From NCBI RefSeq assembly GCF_014212175.1, contig NZ_JACJVR010000073.1, forward strand, positions 59,750-123,749: a stretch of 64,000 nt of DNA, given 5' to 3'. This document shows positions 8,691-18,188 of this stretch, piece after piece. Source of the stretch: Cohnella xylanilytica (GTDB taxonomy: Bacteria; Bacillota; Bacilli; Paenibacillales; Paenibacillaceae). Every line of letters starts with the position of its first letter. Within the stretch, counting starts at the first letter, position 1. The translations under genes and the position numbers were made by a program. The notes beneath the pieces were generated by a model that saw only the letters and a program-made list of their open reading frames with translations, did no database searches and had not been told where the DNA came from.

Positions 8691-8709
8691 TACCACAACC
8701 ATGTGCGTA

Positions 8710-8739
8710 CTTACATAATTCGATCCTATCACATATAAT
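8710..8739 (+). promoter_or_regulatory. Promoter of the oxidoreductase gene
   Basis: CTTACA, an 18-nt spacer and a perfect TATAAT box lie about 40 bp upstream of the GTG start at 8781. The HxlR palindrome is just upstream of the -35 element. Confidence 0.6.
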
Positions 8740-8780
8740 CGCCTCAAGACCAGATAATCGATGGAAAGAGGATGATTCGA

Positions 8781-9806
8781 GTGACGAAAATGAGAGCCGT
8801 AGCCCTGGAGCGGTATTTGCCGATCGACCATGAGGATAGCTTGCTGGACGTTCTGCTGGACAAGCCGAAGCCGGAGGGCCGGGACCTGCTCGTCCGCGTG
8901 AAGGCCGTCTCCGTCAATCCGGTGGATACGAAGGTTCGCGCCCCGAAGGACCGCGTGGAGCCGAAGCCGCGCGTGCTCGGCTGGGACGTCGCCGGCATCG
9001 TCGAGGAGGTCGGGCCCGAATGCGAGCTGTTCGTGCCCGGCGACGAGGTCTACTACGCGGGCAGCATCGCCCGGCCGGGCGGCAACAGCGAGTTCCACCT
9101 CGCGGACGAGAGAATCGTCGGCCATAAGCCGCGGACGCTGGACTTCGCCGAAGCCGCCGCCATTCCGCTGACCGCGATTACCGCGTGGGAAGGGCTGTTC
9201 GACCGGCTCGGCATTCCGCCGGAGCCGGAGAAGAACGCGGGCCGGACGATTCTGATGATCGGAGCGGCCGGAGGCGTCGGCTCGATCGCGACGCAGTTGG
9301 CGGCCGCGGCCGGCCTGACCGTCATCGGGACGGCGTCCCGTCCGGAGTCGGCCGCGTGGGCGAAGGAGCACGGAGCCGCTTACACCATCGACCACTTCGA
9401 GCCGTTCGTTCCCCAGCTTCAGGCGCTCGGCTTCGCGAACGCGGACTACATCTTCTGCCTGAACGATACGAAGCGGCATTGGGAGCAGATGGCGGAGGCG
9501 ATCGCGCCCCAGGGACGCATCTGCTCCATCGTCGAGACCGACAGCCCGCTGAACCTGACCTTGCTCAAGAACAAAAGCGCGACGTTCGCCTGGGAGTTCA
9601 TGTTCACGAGATCCTCCTACGGCACGCCCGACATGATCGAGCAGCACCGGCTGCTGGACGAAGCGGCCCGCCGAATCGACGCCGGGGAGCTTCGCACGAC
9701 GCTCGCCAAGCGGCTGTCCCCCATTAACGCCGCCACGCTGAAGGAAGCGCACGCGCTCATCGAGTCCGGCCGCGCCATCGGCAAGATCGTCGTGGAAGGC
9801 TTCTGA
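8781..9806 (+). CDS. Zinc-type alcohol dehydrogenase-like oxidoreductase (quinone oxidoreductase group)
   Basis: Cytoplasmic NAD(P)H-dependent oxidoreductase of the medium-chain dehydrogenase/reductase superfamily. The N-terminal GroES-like domain contains VNPVDTKVRAP and LGWDVAGIVEEVG; the Rossmann domain has GAAGGVGSIATQLA. The catalytic and structural zinc Cys/His clusters of true alcohol dehydrogenases are absent, placing it with quinone oxidoreductase-like members (adh_fam_1 group). The GTG at 8781 is chosen because AGAGG sits 9 nt before it; the ATG at 8772 abuts that sequence. Length 341. Adjacent HxlR regulation suggests a role in electrophile or quinone detoxification, which is inference. 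Confidence 0.88.
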   Translation: MTKMRAVALERYLPIDHEDSLLDVLLDKPKPEGRDLLVRVKAVSVNPVDTKVRAPKDRVEPKPRVLGWDVAGIVEEVGPECELFVPGDEVYYAGSIARPGGNSEFHLADERIVGHKPRTLDFAEAAAIPLTAITAWEGLFDRLGIPPEPEKNAGRTILMIGAAGGVGSIATQLAAAAGLTVIGTASRPESAAWAKEHGAAYTIDHFEPFVPQLQALGFANADYIFCLNDTKRHWEQMAEAIAPQGRICSIVETDSPLNLTLLKNKSATFAWEFMFTRSSYGTPDMIEQHRLLDEAARRIDAGELRTTLAKRLSPINAATLKEAHALIESGRAIGKIVVEGF

Positions 9807-9831
9807 GGCGGCTCGCCCCCCTAACGCAACG

Positions 9832-9872
9832 GAGGCTGAATCTCCCGGTCCCAGCCCGAGGGATTCAGCCTC
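9832..9872. terminator. Bidirectional hairpin terminator
   Basis: Perfect 11-bp stem GAGGCTGAATC / GATTCAGCCTC between the convergent oxidoreductase (stop 9806) and esterase (stop 9893) genes. A short T-rich stretch follows on the plus strand. Confidence 0.65.
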
Positions 9873-9892
9873 TTCGAACGTCCTAGCGGGTA

Positions 9893-10672
9893 TCAATCCT
9901 TCCGAAGCGGAAGCCAGGCCAGGACGTCCTGGATCGTCTTGTCCCAGTAGGCCCAATCGTGCGTGCCCGGTTCTTCGTCGTATGTGAAATCCAGCGTCGA
10001 CGCTTCGAAGGCGTTCTTCAGCTCCAGGTTGTGCTCGTAGAGGAAGTCGCTCGTGCCGCAAGTCTGGTAGAACTTCGGCTTCTCGCCGGCGGCTTCCGAA
10101 CACTTCCGGATGAGATGGTACAGATCGTTGTCCGTTCCCTCTTGGGAAGCGGTGCCGTATACGAGCTCCAAGAAGCGGGGGCGCCGAAGCATCTCGCCGA
10201 ACTTCGCCGTCGAGAAGTTCGCGGTGGAGAGCCCGGCCGCGGCGGCGAACCGGTCCGGCTGGGTTAGCGCCCACTTGAACGCCCCGTAACCGCCCATGGA
10301 CAGGCCGGCCACGAAGTTGTCCTCGCGGGCGTCGGACAGCGGGAAGAACGAGCGGGCGATCCGGGGCAGCTCCTCCATCAGGAACGTTCCGTATTGGCCG
10401 CCGTGCTCCATATTCGTATAGAAGCTCAGATGCGCTTGAGGCATGACGACCGCCAAGCCGAGCTCGGACACGTAACGCTCGATGGAGGTCCGGCGCAGCC
10501 AGATCGTATCGTCGTCCGAGCCGCCGTGCAGCAGCCACAGCGTCGGATGGCGATCGCGGTTCGCGACGCCGGCCATCCCGACTTGCCCGCTCGTCCGCTG
10601 AGGAAGAATAACCGTCATCGCCGTGCTGAGGCCGAGCGTCTCGGAGAAGAAGTGACATTGAATAAGTGCCAT
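9893..10672 (-). CDS. Alpha/beta-hydrolase esterase (esterase D / FrmB type)
   Basis: Serine esterase of the PF00756 family, which includes S-formylglutathione hydrolases and acetyl-xylan or feruloyl esterases. The nucleophile elbow is GLSMGGYGA (Ser near 125), the oxyanion region is LWLLHGGSDDDTIWLRR, and the probable catalytic His is in GTHDWAYWD near the C-terminus. Length 259 is typical. There is no signal peptide, so it acts in the cytoplasm. It stands alone between the oxidoreductase terminator and repeat copy 2. Given the nearby glycosidases it could remove acyl groups from imported sugars, but the family is broad and substrate cannot be told. Confidence 0.88.
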   Translation of the reverse strand: MALIQCHFFSETLGLSTAMTVILPQRTSGQVGMAGVANRDRHPTLWLLHGGSDDDTIWLRRTSIERYVSELGLAVVMPQAHLSFYTNMEHGGQYGTFLMEELPRIARSFFPLSDAREDNFVAGLSMGGYGAFKWALTQPDRFAAAAGLSTANFSTAKFGEMLRRPRFLELVYGTASQEGTDNDLYHLIRKCSEAAGEKPKFYQTCGTSDFLYEHNLELKNAFEASTLDFTYDEEPGTHDWAYWDKTIQDVLAWLPLRKD

Positions 10673-10737
10673 GGATAGATTCCGCCCTTCGTATTTTTTT
10701 GACTGCCAAAGGCCATTTCGCTAATAGCTCCCTTTCT

Positions 10738-10873
10738 CTAACGAACCCAGGAGTCGCTATTTAGCATCAGAAGCCTATTTTTAAAAACCTAACGGACTCC
10801 AGCGATCTTATTTAAGGTCAATCGGGGGAAAACCGGGCTACCAGCACGAAATCGCATTTATACGATTCGTTAG
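10738..10873. repeat. Composite intergenic repeat, copy 2 (inverted orientation)
   Basis: Carries CTAACGAACCCAGGAG, a second module CTAACGGACTCCAGCGATC with TTATTT, and a terminal CGATTCGTTAG, in the reverse order to the other copies. It lies between the esterase start and the end of scoB; one forward-type module is missing or decayed. A run of seven T on the plus strand (10694-10700) corresponds to the A-run that accompanies the other copies. Confidence 0.75.
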
Positions 10874-10961
10874 CGATCGTTAGCCGCCCCTCCCAATCGA
10901 AGCGGGAAACCGCCCGAATAGAGAAGCTCTGCGCGACACGTCGTTGGTCGGTCATCGTGTT

Positions 10962-11630
<669 letters not shown>

Positions 11631-11647
11631 TCGGACTCCCCCTTCGC

Positions 11648-12337
11648 TCATGCTCTTACCGTCCTTTTCTCGATGCGCTTCTGCTGGCGGCCTTCCACGA
11701 TTCTCTGCACGTAGATGCCGGGCGTATGAATCTGCTCCGGCGGAATGGCTCCGATCTCGCAGACGGCTTCCGCCTCGGCGATCGCGACGGTTCCCGCCGC
11801 CGCCATGAGCGGGTTGAAGTTCTGCGCCGTCTTCGCGTAGACGAGGTTGCCCATGCGGTCCGCACGGACGGCGCGGATCAGGCTGAAGTCGGCCGTCAGC
11901 GCCTCTTCCAGCACGTAATCCTTGCCTCCGAACCGCCGCAGCTCCTTGCCTTCGGCGATCGGCGTTCCGACCCCCGCGGGCGTATAGAAGGCCGGGATGC
12001 CGGCCCCGCCCGCGCGGATCTTCTCGGCCAGCGTCCCTTGCGGAATCAGCTCGACCTCCAATTCGCCGGACAGCGCCTGCCGCTCGAACTCCTTGTTCTC
12101 GCCCACGTAGGAAGCGATCATCTTGCGGATCTGCCGGTTGCGCAGCAGAAGGCCGAGTCCCCAATCGTCGACCCCGCAATTGTTGGAGATAACCGTCAGC
12201 TCCCGTACGCCCTTCTCCGCGAGCGCCAGGATGAGATTTTCGGGGATGCCGACGAGGCCGAACCCTCCGACCATCAGCGTCGCCCCGTCCCGAATATCGC
12301 GAATCGCTTCGAGACACGAACCGAATACCGGCTTCAA
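11648..12337 (-). CDS. scoA: Succinyl-CoA:3-oxoacid CoA-transferase subunit A
   Basis: Large subunit partner of ScoB. Nearly all the B. subtilis ScoA landmarks are present: [65 protein letters not shown] and the C-terminal [13 protein letters not shown]...RIEKRTV. No ATG fits; the TTG at 12337 is chosen because GGGGGGAAGGG precedes it, giving 229 residues. The gene starts 32 nt after the thiolase stop codon and its own stop overlaps the longer scoB start option. With the thiolase it forms an acetoacetate-using module; upstream supply of acetoacetate could come from the HMG-CoA lyase at 19828. Confidence 0.93.
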   Translation of the reverse strand: MKPVFGSCLEAIRDIRDGATLMVGGFGLVGIPENLILALAEKGVRELTVISNNCGVDDWGLGLLLRNRQIRKMIASYVGENKEFERQALSGELEVELIPQGTLAEKIRAGGAGIPAFYTPAGVGTPIAEGKELRRFGGKDYVLEEALTADFSLIRAVRADRMGNLVYAKTAQNFNPLMAAAGTVAIAEAEAVCEIGAIPPEQIHTPGIYVQRIVEGRQQKRIEKRTVRA

Positions 12338-12369
12338 ACGCCCTTCCCCCCTTCTCCGCTTGCGTTCGC

Positions 12370-13551
12370 TCACGCTCTCTCCAGCACCATGGCCATTCCC
12401 TGCCCGCCTCCGATGCACAGCGCGGCCAATCCATAGCGGGAACCCCGCCGCGCCATCTCGTGAACGAGCGAGACGACGATTCGCGCTCCGCTCGCTCCGA
12501 TCGGGTGGCCGAGCGCGATGGCGCCCCCGTTCGGGTTGACGGCGGACGGATCGAAGCGGAAGTGGCTCAGGCAGGCCAGCGCCTGCGCCGCGAACGCTTC
12601 GTTCAGCTCGACCAGGCCGATCTCCGTCTCGTTCAATCCCGCTCGCGACAGGGCTTGGCGGATCGCCGGGACGGGACCGATGCCCATGTATGCCGGGTCC
12701 ACCCCCGCCGACGCGGCGGACCGGAGCTTCGCCAGGGGCTTCGCCCCGAGCGCCCGGGCCCGGGACGCGCTCATGAGCACGACGGCCGCCGCCCCGTCGT
12801 TGATGCCGGACGAGTTCCCCGCGGTCACCCGGCCGTCCTCCCGGAAGGCCGGCTTCAGCCGGAGCAGCTTCTCGAGAGTCGTATCCGGCCGCGGGTATTC
12901 GTCCGCTTCCACCGTCGCGCTCGAACCGCCCTTGGCCGGAACCTCGACCGGAATCGTCTCCTCGCGGAATCGCCCTTCCCGCGCCGCCTCCGCCGCCCTT
13001 CGCTGGCTCTCGAAGGCGAAGCGGTCGAGCTCCTCGCGCCCGATCGAATACCGCTCGCACAAATTCTCGGCCGTAATGCCCATGGGATGACGGCCGATGG
13101 CGCACCACAGCCCGTCGTGGACGAGGCTGTCGACGAACGTCCCGTGTCCCATCCGCAGGCCCGCCCTGGCGTCCGGGACGAGATAGGGAGCCTGGCTCAT
13201 GCTCTCCATGCCTCCGGCGACGACGACCTCGCTCTCCCCGCAGCGGATCGCCTGCCAAGCGAGCTGAATCGCCTTCAGGCCGGAGCCGCATACCTTGTTG
13301 ACCGTCCAGGCCGGAACCTCCGGCGGAAGCCCCGCGGCCAGCGCCGCCTGTCTCGCCGGATTCTGGCCCGAGCCCGCCTGCAGGACGTTGCCCATGATCG
13401 CTTCGTTCGCCGAAGCCGGGTCCGCTCCCGACCGCGCCAGCGCCTCCCGAATGACTTCGGCTCCCAACTGCGCGGCGGACTTCTCTCTCAAAGCGCCGTT
13501 CAACTTGCCGATCGGCGTTCGAACGGCGCTGACGATGACCGCCTCTTCCAT
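12370..13551 (-). CDS. Acetyl-CoA C-acyltransferase (thiolase)
   Basis: Thiolase that splits acetoacetyl-CoA (or another 3-ketoacyl-CoA) with CoA into acetyl-CoA units. The acyl-accepting Cys88 is in [11 protein letters not shown], the catalytic His near 349 in [13 protein letters not shown] and the second Cys near 379 in CIGGGQGMA. Length 393 is typical. AGGAGG precedes the ATG. The gene starts 15 nt after the CocE hydrolase stop and is followed closely by scoA, so the five genes from 17036 to 10962 appear to be one operon. Together with ScoAB it makes two acetyl-CoA from acetoacetate. Confidence 0.95.
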   Translation of the reverse strand: MEEAVIVSAVRTPIGKLNGALREKSAAQLGAEVIREALARSGADPASANEAIMGNVLQAGSGQNPARQAALAAGLPPEVPAWTVNKVCGSGLKAIQLAWQAIRCGESEVVVAGGMESMSQAPYLVPDARAGLRMGHGTFVDSLVHDGLWCAIGRHPMGITAENLCERYSIGREELDRFAFESQRRAAEAAREGRFREETIPVEVPAKGGSSATVEADEYPRPDTTLEKLLRLKPAFREDGRVTAGNSSGINDGAAAVVLMSASRARALGAKPLAKLRSAASAGVDPAYMGIGPVPAIRQALSRAGLNETEIGLVELNEAFAAQALACLSHFRFDPSAVNPNGGAIALGHPIGASGARIVVSLVHEMARRGSRYGLAALCIGGGQGMAMVLERA

Positions 13552-13566
13552 GACGCGGAATCCCTC

Positions 13567-15345
13567 CTAATCCTTCTTGTAAGGAACGACGATGCGGGAG
13601 GGACGGTCCTTGCCCCCGTAGATCGTCTGGTTCGCGATCCTCTTCTCCGTCTGGAGCGCCCACGGCCCGCTTACGTTCCGATGCGCGTGATAGGCGGGGA
13701 AGTTGGACGAGGACACGTCCACCCGGAGCTTCGACCCGGCCTTGATCGTCCAGACGATCGGCCACAGCTCGATGTCCGCCTCCGCGACGCTGCCCGGCTC
13801 GTACGGCCGCGGCCGGGTCGCGCCTCCCCGGTAAGCCAGGCTGACGATGCCGTCCCGAATGTTGAACGCGCGACCGTCCGGCAGCACCTCCATGACGTTG
13901 GCCGCGAACGCCGTGTCCTCCGCGTCCGAGCTCGCGAAGAGATGAACCCGGATGCTTCCGGCGATGGGCAGCTCCTCGGCGAGCGGCTCGGACTCGAACG
14001 TCAGGACGTCCTCCCGTTCGCCGGGAGGCGGCTGCAGGACGCTGCCCGCCGGCGCGGCGTCGTCCGCGCCCGACAAGTAGCGGAGCAGCCCCGCTCCTCC
14101 TCTCGTGGGCACCGGCCGGTCCGGGTCGTACCGGAAGCGGGCCGCTTCCCCGGCGACGGAAGGCTCGCCATTCAGCCGCCCCCCGCCCAGATAGAACGTG
14201 CGGAAGCCGTCGGGCTCCGGCCAGCCGTCCCACCTTTTCCAGCGCCCCTCGCCGATCGCGTACGCTTCGACGCCTCCCGTCGGGTGGGGATATTCCCGCC
14301 CCTTCAGATGATGGTCGAACCATTCCAGCGCGTCCTTCAGATGGTTCCGCTCGGCCCCTGGCATCGGATAGTCGCCCGAAGCCTGCATGGAATGCACCCA
14401 CGGTCCGAGGATGAACCGGCTGGCGGCCCGCGTGGCCGGAGGCAGCTTGCGGTAATCCCGCGTCATGCCGTCCAGATGCTGATCGAACCAGCCGTCGACC
14501 AGCAGGACGGGCGTTCGGACGCGTCCCGGAATGTCCCGCAGCTCCGCCCAGAACCCTTCGCGCCAATACGCGTCCTCCGGGCTGACGTTCGCGATCCATT
14601 CCCGGTACCACGGCAGCTTCCGGCCGAACAGCTCCTCGTCCATGGCGATATGCGGCACCGTCCCGATCGCCTTCGCGAACAGCCCCTCGGCCGGCACGCC
14701 GGGCACGCCCGCGTTGTCGATGGCCCATCCCGTATACACGTCGAGCCGGAACATTCCGTTCATGTACAGCTGCCGGTACCGCTCGGTCGTGAAGCCGGCC
14801 AGCGCCATCGCCTTCACTTCGGGGGGCAGAGCGTCCGCCATCGCCCATTGCGCGGCGCTGAGGTACGAAGGACCGTACGTTCCGATCCGGCGGTTCGTCC
14901 AAGGCTGCTCCAGCATCCAGCCGATCGTGTCGAGGCCGTCCCGCCGCTCGTTCTCGAACGGGATCCACTCCCCTTCCGATTCCCCGGTTCCCCGGCAATC
15001 CTGGAGCACGACCGCGTAACCGTACCGGGTCCAGACGTCAGCCGTCGCCTCCAGATAGGGCCGCATTCCCGGGTACGGATAACGAATGAGCACGGCCGGC
15101 CAACGCCCCGTTCCGGCGGGAACGTACAGCCGGGTCGCGAGATGCGCCCCGTCGCTCATTCGCACCCGATACGTCTGGACGCCGCCGGGTTCGTGCGTCG
15201 CTTCGGGCATTCCCTTCAGCAGCGAATCCAGAATCGGATCGGATGCCGCTTCCGGCCCGAGGGAGACGCTTTTCGGGTCGCTTTGCGAGTCGTTCTGCGA
15301 GTCGTTCATGGGCTCGTTCCCCCGTTCATTTTCCGGCTCGTTCAT
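13567..15345 (-). CDS. CocE/NonD family hydrolase (peptidase S15-like), copy 2
   Basis: Serine acyl-ester hydrolase of the CocE/X-Pro dipeptidyl-peptidase fold. After an N-terminal polar stretch of about 30 residues ([12 protein letters not shown]) comes the alpha/beta domain: oxyanion region [23 protein letters not shown], nucleophile Ser in [11 protein letters not shown], Asp in [12 protein letters not shown], His in [15 protein letters not shown]. The C-terminal jelly-roll domain starts around residue 340. Family members include cocaine esterase, glutaryl-7-ACA acylase and NonD; the specific ester or amide is unknown. The start ATG overlaps the preceding hydrolase stop as ATGA and has AGGAGGGGAGG before it. 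Length 592. Confidence 0.9.
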   Translation of the reverse strand: MNEPENERGNEPMNDSQNDSQSDPKSVSLGPEAASDPILDSLLKGMPEATHEPGGVQTYRVRMSDGAHLATRLYVPAGTGRWPAVLIRYPYPGMRPYLEATADVWTRYGYAVVLQDCRGTGESEGEWIPFENERRDGLDTIGWMLEQPWTNRRIGTYGPSYLSAAQWAMADALPPEVKAMALAGFTTERYRQLYMNGMFRLDVYTGWAIDNAGVPGVPAEGLFAKAIGTVPHIAMDEELFGRKLPWYREWIANVSPEDAYWREGFWAELRDIPGRVRTPVLLVDGWFDQHLDGMTRDYRKLPPATRAASRFILGPWVHSMQASGDYPMPGAERNHLKDALEWFDHHLKGREYPHPTGGVEAYAIGEGRWKRWDGWPEPDGFRTFYLGGGRLNGEPSVAGEAARFRYDPDRPVPTRGGAGLLRYLSGADDAAPAGSVLQPPPGEREDVLTFESEPLAEELPIAGSIRVHLFASSDAEDTAFAANVMEVLPDGRAFNIRDGIVSLAYRGGATRPRPYEPGSVAEADIELWPIVWTIKAGSKLRVDVSSSNFPAYHAHRNVSGPWALQTEKRIANQTIYGGKDRPSRIVVPYKKD

Positions 15346-17036
15346 GCGCCCTCCCCTCCTTCCTCCGCCACGGGAACGTCGAGCCAAGTCTCGGCCCCCT
15401 CCCCGACGTAGACGGTCTGCCGGGCGACCTTCGTCTTCTCCTGAAGCGACCAGATTCCCGCCGAGTTCGGGTGGGCATGGTACGCCGGAAAATTGGAGGA
15501 AGAAACGTCGACGCGGAGCCGCGAGCCCCGCTTGACGGTCCAGACGATCGGCCACAACCCGATCGTCGCTGCCGCCTTCTCTCCCGGGACATAGGACAGC
15601 GGAGCCGGCGCGCCGTTCCGCAGCCTGAGGCTCGTAATGCCGTCCCGGATGTTGAAGGCGCGGCCGTCCGGCAGCACCTCCATCACCTGCACGGCGAAGG
15701 ACGTGTCCTCCGCGTCCGAAGAGACGGTCAGACGCGCCGACATCGCCCCCGCGATGGGCAGATCCGCATCCAGCGGCTCCGAGAGGAACGTCAGGACGTC
15801 CGGCCTCGACCCCGGAGGAGCCTGAAGCACGCTCGCCGGCGGGGCCGCGTCCGGGTCCCCCGACAAGTAATGGAGCAGCGCCGCTCCTCCCCGGGTCGGA
15901 ACGGGGCGTTCGGGGTCGTAATCGAAGCTCAGCGCCCCCGGCTCCCCGTTCTCCCCCTCCGGCGCGAGCAGGCCGGCGCAGCCCGCTTCCTTCAGGCGGC
16001 CCGCGGCGCTCAGCCGGAACCGCCTGCTAGTAGCGGGATCGAACCGGCCGTCCCGCGTTCTCCACGCGTTTTCCCCGATCGCGTAAACGTGCACCTTCCC
16101 CTTCGGCCCGCCATAATCCGCGCCCTTCAGATGACGGTCGAACCAGCGCAAGGCGGCCTCCCGCTGCCCCGGCCCGAACGCGTCGTGACCGGGGTAGTCG
16201 AGATCGCCGGACGCGTCCGACGTATGAATCCAAGGCCCGATAATCAGAACGCTGGCGGCGCGGACCTCTTCGGGGAGCTTGCCGTAGCTCGCGATCGAGG
16301 CGTCCAGATTGTGATCGAACCAGCCGGCCGTCATCAGAATCGGCACCTTCGTCCTTCGCGGAACGTCTCTGACCTCGGCCCAGAACCCTTCGTTCCAGCA
16401 AAGGCCTTCCGGACCGGGCTGGGTGACCCACTCCCGGTACCAGGGCAGCTCCCGCCCGAACAGCCGCACATCCATCTCCGCATGGGGGCGGGTCTTCAGC
16501 GCTTCCCGATACAGCTCGCCGCGCGGAACGAGCGGATCGGCTCCGGCATTGCCGACCGCCCACGACGTGTAGATGTCATGACGGAACATCCCGTTCATGT
16601 AGCTCTGTCGGTATCTCTCGATGCCCGTCACCGCGATGAACATCGTCTTGACCTCGGGAGGAAGCGCGTCCGCCATGCACCATTGCGCGACGCCGGAATA
16701 AGACGCCCCGTACGTCCCGATGTTCCCGTCCGACCACGGCTGCCGGACGATCCAGGCCAGAGAGTCGAGCCCGTCTTCCCGCTCGCGGACGAACGGCGTC
16801 CACTCTCCTTCGGAACCTCCCGTTCCGCGGCATTCCTGATAGACGAAGGCATAGCCGTGTCCGGCCCAGTACGCCGCCGTCTCGAGCCAGTGCGGCAGCA
16901 TGCCCGGATAAGGCGATCGGGCGAACAGAACGGGCCAAGGCCCTTCCCCTTCCGGCAGCCTCACGTGCGTCCGAAGCCGGACGCCGTCCCGTGACCGGAC
17001 GTAACGGACCGCCGAGCCGTCCTTGCCGACGCTCAT
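15342..17036 (-). CDS. CocE/NonD family hydrolase (peptidase S15-like), copy 1
   Basis: First gene of the hydrolase-thiolase-CoA-transferase operon. Catalytic residues: Ser in TYGASYSGVAQW, Asp in MTAGWFDHNLDAS, His in IIGPWIHTSDASGD; oxyanion segment ARSPYPGM and YQECRGTGGSEGEW. Same two-domain layout as the next gene, so the pair arose by tandem duplication and diverged. The ATG at 17036 follows GAGGAGGTGG at 5 nt; longer in-frame starts run into the promoter region. No signal peptide, so the substrate is hydrolysed inside the cell. A LysR gene lies divergently 112 bp away and probably regulates this operon. Confidence 0.9.
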   Translation of the reverse strand: MSVGKDGSAVRYVRSRDGVRLRTHVRLPEGEGPWPVLFARSPYPGMLPHWLETAAYWAGHGYAFVYQECRGTGGSEGEWTPFVREREDGLDSLAWIVRQPWSDGNIGTYGASYSGVAQWCMADALPPEVKTMFIAVTGIERYRQSYMNGMFRHDIYTSWAVGNAGADPLVPRGELYREALKTRPHAEMDVRLFGRELPWYREWVTQPGPEGLCWNEGFWAEVRDVPRRTKVPILMTAGWFDHNLDASIASYGKLPEEVRAASVLIIGPWIHTSDASGDLDYPGHDAFGPGQREAALRWFDRHLKGADYGGPKGKVHVYAIGENAWRTRDGRFDPATSRRFRLSAAGRLKEAGCAGLLAPEGENGEPGALSFDYDPERPVPTRGGAALLHYLSGDPDAAPPASVLQAPPGSRPDVLTFLSEPLDADLPIAGAMSARLTVSSDAEDTSFAVQVMEVLPDGRAFNIRDGITSLRLRNGAPAPLSYVPGEKAAATIGLWPIVWTVKRGSRLRVDVSSSNFPAYHAHPNSAGIWSLQEKTKVARQTVYVGEGAETWLDVPVAEEGGEGA

Positions 17037-17148
17037 GCCGGCCACCTCCTCGTTGTCCCGTTTTCGCATAGGTTTTTTTGATATAGAATAAGGAATGAAG
17101 ACTCTTCCATCGACAACGCCTATTGAATTCGAAAAGGATGGTATTCGC

Positions 17149-18048
17149 ATGCGCACGGAACAGCTGCAGCACTTCGTCGCGGTCGCCCGCTTCGGCTCCT
17201 TCTCGCAGGCCGCCGAGCACCTTCACATCGCGCAGCCGAGCGTCAGCCAATCGATCGCCAACCTGGAGAGCGACCTGAACGTCAAGCTGTTCGAACGGTC
17301 CCGCTCCGGCATTCGGCTGACGCCGATCGGCGAATCGCTGCTTCCCAAAGCCCAGAACGTGCTCAACATGGTCGAAGAGATTTACGACGAAGTCCGCGCC
17401 GAGACGGACCTGGCGAGCGGCAGCCTGAACATCGCCGCGATTCCGAGCATGTGCAACGCCTATCTGAGCGACGTCCTCTCCGCCTTCAAGAAGAGGCACC
17501 CCGCCGTCCGGATCGAGGTCCGGGAAGACGGCACGAACGAGATTACGCGGGACGTCGCGGCGAACCGGGTCGACGTCGGCCTCATCTCGCGGCTCCCCGA
17601 GGATTCGCTCGATCCCCGGATCGAATTCCATCCCTTGCTGACGGGAACCTATATGGTCTACGTCGGCCGGCACTCCTCCATGCCTCTGCGCAACCCGCTC
17701 CCCAAGGAAGAGATTCTGAAGCAGCCTCTCATTACGCTGCAGAGCGGGTACCGCCAAGAGGATTACCTGAAGCGGATGCTGGGCTCCGACGAGCTCAACG
17801 TCCTGCTCACGCTGGGGTACACGGAAGCGGCCAAGAAAATCATCTCGCAAGGAATCGCCGTCGGCTTCTATCCGGACTTCTCGGTTCGGAAGGACCCTTA
17901 CGTGCAGGCCGGCGACATCATGGCCTTCGACATCGAAGGCAACGACGTCGCGCTCCGGTTCGGCTGGATACGCGCCCGCAACCAGAGATTGACGGTGGCC
18001 GCGCAGCGGTTCATCCAGGTGCTGAGAGAAGTCGTCGACGGCTCTTGA
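17149..18048 (+). CDS. LysR-family transcriptional regulator
   Basis: Ligand-responsive activator/repressor. The N-terminal winged helix is clear (QLQHFVAVARFGSFSQAAEHLHIAQPSVSQ split around residue 20, then LFERSRSGIRLTPIGE), followed by a LysR substrate-binding domain (GSLNIAAIPSM...). The ATG at 17149 is used because AAGGA lies 10 nt before it and it begins the conserved MRTEQLQHF; an earlier ATG at 17095 would add unrelated residues. Length 299 is standard. It faces the CocE-thiolase-scoAB operon and probably also controls the CoA-transferase/HMG-CoA lyase genes, whose promoter region has a T-N11-A palindrome. The inducer is likely an acid or CoA ester of the pathway, by inference. Confidence 0.93.
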   Translation: MRTEQLQHFVAVARFGSFSQAAEHLHIAQPSVSQSIANLESDLNVKLFERSRSGIRLTPIGESLLPKAQNVLNMVEEIYDEVRAETDLASGSLNIAAIPSMCNAYLSDVLSAFKKRHPAVRIEVREDGTNEITRDVAANRVDVGLISRLPEDSLDPRIEFHPLLTGTYMVYVGRHSSMPLRNPLPKEEILKQPLITLQSGYRQEDYLKRMLGSDELNVLLTLGYTEAAKKIISQGIAVGFYPDFSVRKDPYVQAGDIMAFDIEGNDVALRFGWIRARNQRLTVAAQRFIQVLREVVDGS

Positions 18049-18188
18049 GCCCTCTGGGGGATGGCGGATGCCTCGGTTGCCTGAGTGCGCCCGGTTGCCC
18101 AGCGGCGCGCATCCCGCCTTTCCGACTTCCCGCAGCCCTTCCCGCCGTCCTGCCGTCCTTCCCGTCTTCCCCGCGCGCGGCCGCGCCC

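Noticed and set aside
11648..14998. A long fused frame joining scoA to sequence upstream, as if a gene fusion
   Set aside because: Only the last 229 residues match ScoA; the rest is out-of-frame reading of thiolase and the CocE gene. The TTG at 12337 with GGGGGGAAGGG explains the real start.
18063..18118. Terminator between the LysR gene and the orphan binding protein
   Set aside because: GGCGGATGC and GCATCCCGCC can pair only imperfectly across a 37-nt loop and there is only a short T stretch; too weak to call.
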